64,000 bases of DNA from the NCBI RefSeq assembly GCF_008831285.2, contig NC_045141.1, positions 18,410,848-18,474,847 of the forward strand, given 5' to 3'. The translations under genes and the position numbers were made by a program. Positions 13,864-25,103 of the stretch are shown here, piece after piece. The DNA comes from Nymphaea colorata (Eukaryota > Streptophyta > Magnoliopsida > Nymphaeales > Nymphaeaceae). How positions within the stretch are numbered: the stretch's first letter is position 1; each line of letters starts with the position of its first letter. The notes beneath the pieces were generated by a model that was given only the letters and a program-made list of their open reading frames with translations, did not search any database and was not told where the DNA came from.

Positions 13864-16800
13864 TTAGAATGCATACAATCTAATATTCTAACACCTCTCT
13901 CTCTTATAATCTCCACTTATTGTAAATTAGTTGATTAAGTGGAAATAATCTTCTCTCTCCTAGGGTTGTGGTTTTGCCCCTAGGTTAGAGCTTCTCTGTG
14001 GTTTTTCACCTCTTCTTGAGGGTTTCCACGTATATCTTGTGTTTTGTCTTCGTTTTCTTCCTCCATTGCGTGTTTCTACATGGTATCAGAGCCAGCGCGT
14101 GTGGGATTTGTTCTGTGATCGTGTGATTCCGTCGCTGCTTTGTGCTTTCCCACTGCCGGTTCTCCTTGAGCCGCCATCGCCGTCGTCTGTTATAGCGCTG
14201 CCGCCGTTGCCTGTTCCATCGCCGTCATCTTCTTAGCGCCGCCGCCGTTGCCTGTTCCATCGCTGTCGTCTTCTTGGCGCCGTTGCCTCCTGTGCCATCG
14301 TCGTGGTTCTTGGGACACAACCCTGGTCGTGTTTCCTGGTGCTGTTTTTTTGTCTCTCTTTGGTGTTCCTGATGGCAGAAGAAATGACTCCCAAGATCGA
14401 TGTTGCCTTTGACACAAACAGCAATACCAAGAGCGAGCACTTGCCGGTTCAAGTCACCTCCATTCGACTGAATAAAGACAACTATCTCTCTTGGTCTGCT
14501 GCACTCGAAATAAAGATAACTAGTCGCGGTCGTCTTTCTTATATCACGGGAGAGAGACCTGCTCCCAGTAAAATAGATCTTCATTGGGCGACTTGGGCAT
14601 TGGAAGACAGTCAAGTTAAGGTGTGGATCATTAGCTCTGTTTCTGCTGATATTCAACAACTTATTTTGCGAAAGTCGACCGCCTATGATATGTGGACTGT
14701 GCTTGCGAGGATGTATAGCCGTAAGAAAAGAGTCCTGCATACGTACCAGATTAAACGTAGCATCTACTCCCTTAAACAGGGTGACTTGTCTGTGGCATCC
14801 TTCTATGCAGCCCTGAAAACTAAATGGGAGGAACTGGACTATCATGTGAATGATGACTGGAATTGTGGTTCTGATCATGCCTTGTATTGGGAAAAAGAAT
14901 GGATGGACCAGACCTTTATTTTTCTTGGAGGTCTACGTGATGAATTTGAATCCATTAGGAGTCAAATTCTCAACTGTGATGAGATCCCTGGGATTGAGGA
15001 AGTGTATGCTCGGGTGGAATCTGAGGAACAACGACGTCAGGTGATGCATATTGACTCCAGTCATGGGAGTTCCCCCTCAGCCTTTGTTAGCCGTACTTCA
15101 GGGACTGGACAGCGTCCTGTTCGACGTTGTAGTCATTGTAACAAGTTGGGGCATTCTGTTGATTTCTGTTGGGATATTCACCCTGAAAAGCGGCTTACCC
15201 GTGGTCGTCCTCCTTCTAGTCGGCGGGGTCCTCCTGTGCCTGCTTCTAGTCAGGATAGCTCCTCGAGTGTTGAAAAATCAAAGCTCTCCTCTGATCAAAT
15301 CAAGGAATTGCAAGCTTACATCAGTCGGCAATCTATGGCCTCTACTACTCCGGAGGAAGCATCCACGTCTGAGGGAGCTAAGTTAGCCCAAGCTCTTGTT
15401 GCCACAAGCGATCAAGGTAATTCCTCTCTTTGTGATTGGATTGTTGACAGCGGAGCTACGCATCATATGACAGGGGACCCTAATATGTTTCAAGAATACA
15501 AATTGTCTTCCGGGCAGCAATGCGTGTCTATGGCTGATGGGTCTTCTATTTCTGTGGCTGGAAAAGAGAGTTTGTCCTTGTTGAATAAATACCGTCTTCA
15601 TAATGCTCTTCATGTTCCTAATATTCCTTTGAATCTGTTATCTGTCAGCAGTATTACCAAAGAACTCAATTGCAATCTAATCTTCTCTGCTGATCGTTGT
15701 TTCCTGCAGGACTTGGTGACGGGGAAGAAGATTGGGATTAGTTCGGTTATTGGTGGACTCTACAGACTGCCCGTGCAGGTTGCTTCTGCTCTCATTTCAG
15801 CCACTAGTAGACAGTTGTCAGGCGTGGAGGACAGATCTACTATCATGTGATGGCACGAGTGGCTTGGACATCTCCCATTCCATTTGATTAAGAAGTTGTT
15901 TCCTAGGTTTTTTACTTTTATTTCCATGGACTCCTTCACCTGTGAAGTGTGTCAGTTGGCTAAACATGTTAGGGCTTCGTACCCTATTTCTTTCAATAAA
16001 ACCACCCGTCCGTTTGCTTTGGTTCACTCTGATGTTTGGGGTCCTTCGGGAGTACCCACTTGTCGTGGTTTTCATTACTTTATGACTCTTATTGATGACT
16101 ACTCCCGTTGTACGTTCGTGTACCTGTTGAAAGAACGTAGTGAAGTTCTCGTCATTGTCAAAAAATTTGTTGCATTTGTTGAGACTCAATTTCAGACATC
16201 TGTTCAGGCTTTCCGCACTGATAATGCTCGAGAGTATGTCTCCCAATCCCTAGATGACTTCTTGAGGAGCAAGGGTATTGTTCATGAGACGTCCTGTAGT
16301 TACACACCTCCCCAAAATGGTGTGGCTGAACGGAAAAATCGCCATTTATTAGATGTCACCCGGGCTATTATGTTTCATAGACACGTTCCTAAACGCTACT
16401 GGGGTGATGCTCTTCTCACTAGTGCTCACCTAATTAATCGTATGCCTACTCGTGTGTTGAATGGTCATTCCCCTTATTCTGTGCTCATGCCCACTCATAA
16501 CCCTTGGCCTCTTACTCCTCGGGTGTTTGGGTGTATTTGTTTTGTTAATGACCACAGTCCAACCCTCAAAAAGCTTGACCCTCGGTCTATCAAAGCTGTC
16601 TTTTTGGGGTATTCTTCAATTCAGAAGGGATACAAATGTATTGATCCTACCACCTCCAAAATTTATGTCTCCCGGGATGTTACCTTTCATGAACATGAGG
16701 CGTACTTTCCTGTGAATCCTCTTCAGGGGGAGTGTATAGGAAATAGTGTGGAAGAGTATTCATCAAACCAGCTGATTCAGTTTATGGATTTCTTGGACTA

Positions 16801-19800
16801 CAAGGTTAGTCACAGTGTGGCAGACACAGTAAGAGATGATAGACAGTCATGTGGAAGGGGGCCCTGGGGATGAACGGCCCACTGCCCGTGGTCATTTGTT
16901 TGGCCAGGTGTACACCAGGAAGAAGAAAGACGTGCTTGAAGATGTTGATGTAACCAATCCCAATCCTGTGAGTTCCCCGAATGAACCAAGTCCACTAAAT
17001 GAAGATCTTCCCATAGCCTTGCGCAAGGGAACCAGGTCATGTACTTCTCACCCCATTCAGAGATTTGTGTCATATGCGAAACTCAGCATGCTTTATTACT
17101 TCCTTGTCTATGTCTGTGATTCCCAGGTGTGTGGAAGATGCTAAAGAGGATCCTAAATGGTTACAGGCCATGACAGATGAGATGGATGCCTTGGCAAAGA
17201 ACAACACTTGGGAAGTGGTTGATATTCCCAAGGGGACTCACTTAGTTGGTTCCAAGTGGGTGTTTAATGTGAAGTACAAACCTGATGGTACTGTGGAACG
17301 GTATAAGGATCGCCTAGTGGCAAAGGGGTTCAGTATGGAATTGATTATCTTGAAACCTTTGCTCCTGTTGCTAAACTGAAGACAGTGAGGGTCATCTTAG
17401 CACTAGCAGTGCAAAAGAAGTGGAGCATGGACCAGCTTGATGTCAAGAATGCATTCCTGAATGGCCATCTAGAGGAAGAGGTCTATATGAGCATGCCTCT
17501 TGGGTATGCCCAAAGCGGAAAATGTTGTCATCTCAAGAAAGCCTTGTATGGACTGAAGCAATCTCCTAGAGCATGGTTTGAAAGACTGAGGGTAGTAATG
17601 AAGACTAATGGATACAAACAGGAAAACAGTGATCACACCCTATTCATTAAGCAGAGAAATGGTCTGGTGAGCCTTCTTCTTGTATATGTTGATGATATGA
17701 TTGTCACAGGTGACGACGAAGAAGAGAAAAGGAAGATGAAGGAGAGATTAGCTGCTGAATTTGATCTTAAAGATTTGGGAAAATTAAGGTACTTTCTGGG
17801 AATAGAGATTGCTCGATCAAACACATGATTTGTTATGAGCCAAAGGAAGTACACTCTGGATCTTCTAAAGGAGACAGGTAAACTGGGATGCAGGCCCTTT
17901 CTAACTCCAATGGAGTCTGGTACAAAGATAAGTATCAAAACTGGTAACATCCTGGATGAGGAAGGAAAAGGACGATATCAGAGGCTGGTTGGTAAGCTTA
18001 TTTATCTTACTCTTACTTGCCCTGATGTTACTTATGCTGTAAATGTGTTGAGTCAGTTTATGCATGCTCTTACTAATCGTCACTGAAGAGTGCAGAAAGA
18101 GTGTTGGGGTACCTAAAGAATGACCCAGGGAAAGGATTACTGTATACTCAGTAGGACCAACTGAATATTGAAGGATACTCTGACGCCGATTGGGCAGGGT
18201 GCACAGATACTAGAAGGTCTACCACAGGATACTGTATCTTTCTGGGGGGTAACCTGGTGGTATGGAGGAGTAAAAGGCAAGAAGTCTGTTCTAGATCCAG
18301 TGCTGAGGCTGAATACAGAGCAGTTCCTATGGGGGTTACAGAAATGTTATGGCTAAAGATTCTTCTAGCAGATATTGGGGTTGAAATGGAAGAGAAGATG
18401 AAGATGTATTGTGACAACAAGTCTGCGATTAACCTAGCTAATAATCCCGTCCTTCATGACAGAACCAAACATGTGGAGATAGATCGCCATTTCATACGGG
18501 AACGCATAGATTCAAAGGAATTGATCCTGCCTTATATGAAGTCTGAAGATCAAGTTGCAGATGTTTTAACTAAAGCCTTATGTACATCTCAATTTGAAAA
18601 AAATGTTAGCAAGCTTGGCATGTTCGACATGTATGCCAAGCTTGAGGGGGAGTGTTAGAATATCTTGTAATAGGTGATAGAAATGTAGCACCAATATCTG
18701 TAACCCGAAAACAGCACTCACGCAGGAAGATAGAGAGAGAGAGAGAGAGAGAGAGTGAGAGAGAGAGAGAGAGAGAAGAAGAAACTGAGGAGAAGAAGCC
18801 GTAGCCAAAATGGTTTGCACGGCCTCTATTTATAATCTCATTTTCAGAATTCTAAGAGTCTCCAATCGTAGAATCCTAGGAGATTTCACAAGCTCCAAGG
18901 ACATTAATTACATCATAGAAACGTAAGAGACTTCACATATTACAAGGATATTAACTACAACATAGAATCCTAGGAGACTTCCCATATAACAAGGATATTA
19001 ACTATAACATAGAATCCTAGGAGACTCTTCACATGTTACAAGGACATTAAATATTTTAACACATTCTACAAGGAGGTGGAATCCTAAGAGACTCCTCTTC
19101 AACGTGCTGGTGAAGGATTTATATTTTAACACCCTCCCTCAAGTTGTGCATGGTTTTGCACCATGTACAACTTGCCTTTTAGAAACCAGAATCGTTCATT
19201 TGTTAATCCTTTTGTAAATAAGTCTGCAACTTGTTCATCTGTACGAACATAAATAGGCTGAATTTCCTTGTCTTCCACCTTTTGTCTAACAAAGTGTTGA
19301 TCAATCTCAATGTGCTTTGTTCGACCATGTTGTACGGGATTAAAGGCAATGTTAATAGCGCTTTGATTATCGCACATTAACATTGATGTTTTAATCTTTT
19401 CTCCAATGTCTTCTAGCAAATGTCTAACCCATGTAACTTCAGCAGTACCTGCAGCCATGCATCTGTATTCAGCTTCAGTGCTGGATCTTGCTACTGCCTT
19501 TTGCTTTCGACAACTCCAAGACACAAGATTACGTCCAATGAAAATACAAAAACCAGAAATGGACTTTCTTTGATCGAGATCTCCAGCCCAATCTGCATCT
19601 GTGAATGTCATAAGTTGATGTCCAGTAGTTATATTTTCACTCTTACCATAAACTAAGCCATCTCCTGCTGTCCCGTTAAGATATCTTAATATTCTTTTGA
19701 CAGCATCCATGTGAGTATCTCTAGGTGCATGCATAAATTGGGATACTTGATTCACAGCATATATAATATCTGGTCTAGTAAATGTAAGATATTGAAGTGC

Positions 19801-22800
19801 CCCAACAATACTTCGATATTGCGTAGGATCTTCATATAACTCCCCATCTTGAGCACTTAGTCTTTGATTTAGAACACTAGGAGTTCCAACAGGCTTACAA
19901 TCAGACATACCTGACTTTTTCAACAAATCCAACGTGTATTTCTGTTGTGTCAATGTGAGGCGATTATTGTGCCTATCAATCTCCACTCCAAGAAAGAATC
20001 GTAAATCACCAAGCTCTTTCATTTTGAAGTTTTGCATCATCAAAACTTTAGCTTCTTCTATGTGTTTTTCTGAATTGCCTGTGATAACAATATCATCAAC
20101 ATATATAAGAAGTAAAGTAAATATGTTTTCCTTTCGATAAATGAAAAGAGAGTGATCTAGAGGACATCTCCGAAAACCACATTCTTGAATCTTGCAAGAG
20201 AAACTGTCAAACCACGAACGTGAGGCCTGTTTAAGTCCATAAATAGATTTTCTTAGTTTGCAAACCCATGCATGAGAGTCCCCTTTCGTGTATCCTGGAG
20301 GTTGTTCCATATATACTTCCTCCCTTAAATCACCATGAAGAAAAGCATTCTTCACGTCCATTTGATGTAGTCTCCATCCATATTCAACTGCCAATGATAT
20401 AATCACGCGAATTGTTCCCATTTTGATCACAGGGCTGAATGTCTCATCATAATCTTCTCCATATTGTTGTGTAAACCCTTTTGCTACTAACCTTGCTTTG
20501 TGTCTTTCTATGCTGCCGTCAGGTTTGTATTTAATTTTGTATACCCATTTGGAGCCCACTACGTTCTTTTCGTGTGGCCTCGGAACGATCTCCCATGTTC
20601 CACATTCATGCAAGGCATCCATTTCTTCTTTCATAGCTTTTCTCCAATGATGTGATTTTGATGCTTGATCAAATGAAGTAGGTTCTTCCTCCTTGCCAAC
20701 TTTTGCCATGAATAACTGAAAATCAAGTGATAAAGAATCATAGCTAACCCACCTGTGAATGGGATGACGAATGCGTTGGGATCTTCTAAGGTGGGGCATG
20801 TTGTCTTCTTCACTGTGAGCATCTCTGTCCCTTAGTCGTCGACTGTAGATAAGACCCGAATACCGATGTGCATCGTTGCTCTGTTCATTATTGTTTTCGT
20901 GATGACTTGATGACTGTGTTGGATCTTCTTGATTTTCACTTTGAGCCATATCTGATGGTTGTATTGCTCTCTCTGAATCTTCACTTTGAGGCACATCATT
21001 TTCTATAACAGGATCTGCATTGAATAATTGTGTACTGGTCCAGGGATCATAAGATTCAATGGTCATAGGCATTTCATTTGTATTATCAAAACTATGTTCA
21101 TCAAAAATGACATTTCTTGAAGTTTTGATACGTTTAGTTGTTGGATCATAGCATCGAAAACCTTTATATTCATCAGCATATCCAACGAATCTACATTGAA
21201 TAGCTTTGTCTTGAAACTTGTTCCTCAAGGCAGCATCAACGTGAACATAGCATACACAACCAAAAACCTTCAAGTTCTTGTAATCAGGTTGTTTGCCTAA
21301 GAGTGTAAAATATGGCGATTTAGACATCAAGAGTGTCATAGGCAAACAATTTATTATGTATACAGCAGTATGGAAGGCTTCAGTCCACAAGGAAATGGGC
21401 ACATTAGTATCATGCATCATGCTCATGGCGCTTTCAACTATATGTCGATGTTTCCGCTCAACTACACCATTTTGTTGTGGTGTGTAAGGGCAGGAAATTT
21501 GTCTAGTTATCCCTTTTTCACGTAGAAATTCAATAAAATCAAGCGAGGAATATTCTCCCCCTCCATCACATTGAAAATGCACCACATTGGATGAAAATTT
21601 AGTTTGAATCATGGCATAGAAGTTTCGAAATATGTGAGGTACTTCTGATTTGTGTTTCATGAAGTAAATCCAGGTGAAACGTGAGTAAGAGTCAATGAAT
21701 AAGACATAATATCTTGACCCAGACATGGAATCAATAGGGGCTGGCCCCCATACATCAGAAAAAATAGTTTCAAAAGGTTTGGAAGCCCTTTGATTTATAT
21801 TATGGAAAGGTAAAACATGACTCTTACAAAGTCCACAACTTGAACATTTTTTGACACTTGAAGTAAGAGGTAAACTTGATCTTGGAATGAGACTATCTGT
21901 GACAAGTTTTTCAATGAAATGTCGACCACAGTGTCCTAGCCGACTATGCCACAAATCAGACTCCAAAAATTGGTTAGGGCCCCTTACTTTTGATTGAAAA
22001 TGGCAAGAACTTGGTACTGATGACGCATTATGAGAAAGAGAAAATGTCTTCAATCCTATATCAAAAGTGGATGAATCCTTGGGTAGACATTTCTTGAGGA
22101 CGTACATATTCCCTTGACGCTCCCCTCTCGCGAACATTTTCTTCGTTTGGAGGTCCTTGACATAGCCAGAAGAAGGTGTGAATTCAACAGAAGAGCTTGT
22201 ATCATCAATGAGTTTAGAAATGGATATGATGTTCTTTTTTATATTGGGAGCAAGAACAACATTAGACAGTGATAGAGACGAGGATGACAATGGAATATGT
22301 GCATTTCCAATATGTGTAATAGGATGAGATTTTCCATCACCTGTTATAATGCAACTTCTACCGTAATGAGGGGATAAGTTAGTCAATTTACCTGCATTTC
22401 CTGTCACATGGGTAGCTGCACCTGAATCCAAGAACCATTCTCCCTGCTCATTTTGCTTTATAGTCATCTTTGAGAATGCGGCCATCAATAGCTGTTGCAT
22501 ATCTTCAGCGGTGGATTTAGAACTTTGTCCTCCTTGTTTATAATCATGTCTTACCCCTTTGTTTTTATTTTGAAGATTAAACCAACATTGTGCCTTCATG
22601 TGTCCTTTCTTGTTGCATTGAAAACAAATTGGTATTTTTCTTGAAGTATCCAAAGGAGACATACCTTGGTTATGTGGTGTTGGTAGAATGCCACGACCAC
22701 CATGGTTGGAGTTCCCATGGCTCTTACCAAACTTTACATTCATAGCCAACACATTTTGGGAGTTCCCTTGATCAGTCCTTTCAATGACTCTTTTCATATT

Positions 22801-23714
22801 CATTTCATGTTGGAGAAGTTTACCTTGTAGTTCGTTGAAGGAAGGCAGAACAGGAAGGACCTCAAGAGCTGTAATAAAAGCATGATAATCATGCCCAAGT
22901 CCATTCAAGGTTTGCTGCACCTTTTTCTTATCAGAAATGTTATTCCCTGAGGCAGCAAGTTGGTCTGCGACGGCCTTAATACGCCCCAAATAATCCATGA
23001 TAGACGTTGAACCTTTGCTCAAATTCTGAAATTCTTTCTTTAAGTACATAATTCGAGCTTCTGATATTTGGGAAAAGGTATCAGCAAGGGTTTCCCATAA
23101 TTCTTCTGCAGTACAATCATCAGAAACTGAAAGTAACACTTGTTGAGATAAAGTTGACAAAATATACGCAACCAGACTTTGATCACGTCTCATCCACATA
23201 GCATGTTCAGGATTGTTGTCTTCATGAACAACAATAACTTCTCCTGCCTCATTTTTTATTTCCTGTAAGACGGATATTGGTGGAGCCTTTGTTGAACCAT
23301 CGAGATGTCGAAAGAGGCCTTGACTTCTTATGAAAGGCATGATTTGCTTTTTCCAGATCAGATAATTCTCATGGTTGAGTTTTTCGGTAATAAGGTGAGG
23401 AAGAAAACTTGAGGACATGCCAGAATGCGAAAGGTTTTCCATGACAGCAGAAAGGAATGGTATATAGGTAGAAGATGAGAGGGAAAGAAGACACGATATA
23501 ACAAGATGTGTCCTTGGTAAGCAAGAAAAAAAAGGAACAAGAATTGCGCAAGAGAAAAGTAAATTCAGGATAGAGACAAGATGAGAAAAGAGTTCTAACC
23601 AGATCAGACCTGTTTGGGCATTTCGTTTGGTAGATATAACGTAACCTGGCGCTCTGATACCATGATAGAAATGTAGCACCAATATCTGTAACCCGAAAAC
23701 AGCACTCACGCAGG

Positions 23715-23773
<59 letters not shown>

Positions 23774-25069
23774 AGAAACTGAGGAGAAGAAGCCGTAGCC
23801 AAAATGGTTTGCACGGCCTCTATTTATAATCTCATTTTCAGAATTCTAAGAGTCTCCAATCGTAGAATCCTAGGAGATTTCACAAGCTCCAAGGACATTA
23901 ATTACATCATAGAAACGTAAGAGACTTCACATATTACAAGGATATTAACTACAACATAGAATCCTAGGAGACTTCCCATATAACAAGGATATTAACTATA
24001 ACATAGAATCCTAGGAGACTCTTCACATGTTACAAGGACATTAAATATTTTAACACATTCTACAAGGAGGTGGAATCCTAAGAGACTCCTCTTCAACGTG
24101 CTGGTGAAGGATTTATATTTTAACAATAGGGAACCGGGTCCGGATATGGACTCGGTCCCATGGGTGCGGATACCGAGGCTGGCTCGGTACCCTAGGCAGG
24201 GCTCTCTACCTCTCTCTCTTATAATCTCCACTTATTGTAAATTAGTTGATTAAGTGGAAATAATTTTCTCTTTCCTAGGGTTGCGGTTTTGCTCCTAGGT
24301 TAGAGCTTCTCCGTGGTTTTTCACCTCTTCCTGAGGTTTTCCACGTATATCTTGTGTTTTGTCTTCGTTTTCTTCCTCCATTGCGTGTTTCTACAATATC
24401 AAAAGCAGAACCTCTGATTTTTCAGTCAAATATGCTGCCAGTTATTGCCATAAGGGGTCATGATAGCTTATTTTGCTTTTCCTTTCACTGTTACATTTAA
24501 TCAATTTATTTTTCCCTTTATTTCTGGTTGCTCGATTTCGGTCAATTTGCTTTATTAAAATTATTCAGGAGAAAGAAAGGGACAACTGGGAAGCTTCTAT
24601 TCTGGCACTGAAAGCAAAACTGGAGGAATCTGAGAATGGCTGCTTGCGCTCTGAGATTGAATCAGCAAAAACTAGAAGTACGTATGCCTTTTCTATGTGC
24701 TTGAGTTAATTATCATGAGACAGTATGTATGACCACCTATAACTATGGCAGGTGAGCTAGAGTTACAGTTGGCTGTTCTAAATCAGCAGTTAAATGCCAA
24801 AGACTCCGAACTCTTGGCTGTGAAGGATGAGGTATGGCCATTCTTTTGAATCAACATTTTGAAATATGGTGAAAACCTTGATATGGTTACCTGCTAAATT
24901 TTGTGAGTGCCAAATGCTTATGAATGCATGCTCGCAAGTTATCTTTGTCTACATCACAGTGACATAGATTTGACTACTGCCATTTTCTTTTAATTCAACT
25001 CAAAAGCACCAACTACGCATAACTTTTACTCTCCCTTGTGTGTTCAAAATAGAGTGTTAAATATATAAC

Positions 25070-25103
<34 letters not shown>

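Larger units (their letters stand above)
8541..13893 (-). mobile_element. Ty1/copia element A (antisense), inserted in the 5' LTR of B
   Basis: A 5,353-bp element between TSD copies CCTCT at 8536-8540 and 13894-13898. Read on the minus strand, the LTRs start TGTTAGAAT and end GATTTACA. The LTRs (8541-9069 and 13389-13893) differ by one base (about 8734 versus 13583) and by (TA)n length. The PBS complement is at about 13376-13388 and the polypurine tract at about 9070-9081. The near-identical LTRs mark a recent insertion, yet the polyprotein is broken. Confidence 0.95.
18675..24125 (-). mobile_element. Ty1/copia element C (antisense, intact), inserted in the 3' LTR of B
   Basis: A 5,451-bp element between TSD copies ATAGG at 18670-18674 and 24126-24130. 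LTRs 18675-19131 and 23663-24125 match apart from (GA)n length and one base inside that tract. The PBS complement is at 23651-23662 and a polypurine tract (read CTTGAGGGAGG) lies beside the 19131 end. With an uninterrupted polyprotein this looks like a recent, possibly autonomous copy. It belongs to a different copia lineage from A and from B/D. Confidence 0.96.
8436..24395 (+). mobile_element. Ty1/copia element B (decayed, sense to GRIP), host of two nested insertions
   Basis: The LTRs begin TGTTAGAATATC and end TTTCTACA. The 5-bp TSD ATATC is at 8431-8435 and 24396-24400. Without the nested elements each LTR is 287 bp: 5' LTR 8436-8540 plus 13899-14080, 3' LTR 18653-18674 plus 24131-24395. 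The PBS follows at 14081 and the polypurine tract is at about 18643-18652. By-eye comparison gives about 12 LTR differences (about 4%), nearly all transitions, so B is older than A and C. It shares its family with element D at 53103-58304. Confidence 0.95.

Noticed and set aside
14225-14878. 217-codon minus-strand frame opposite gag of B (and the 53666-54319 frame opposite gag of D)
   Set aside because: It lies antisense to the conserved gag coding sequence and is explained as a shadow of the gag codons. It is kept in both relatives only because gag is.
23443-23814. Upstream extension of the C polyprotein by 124 codons
   Set aside because: It starts inside the LTR, is dominated by a Ser-Leu run from the (GA)n tract, and crosses the PBS. 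The gag ATG at 23442 is the normal position.
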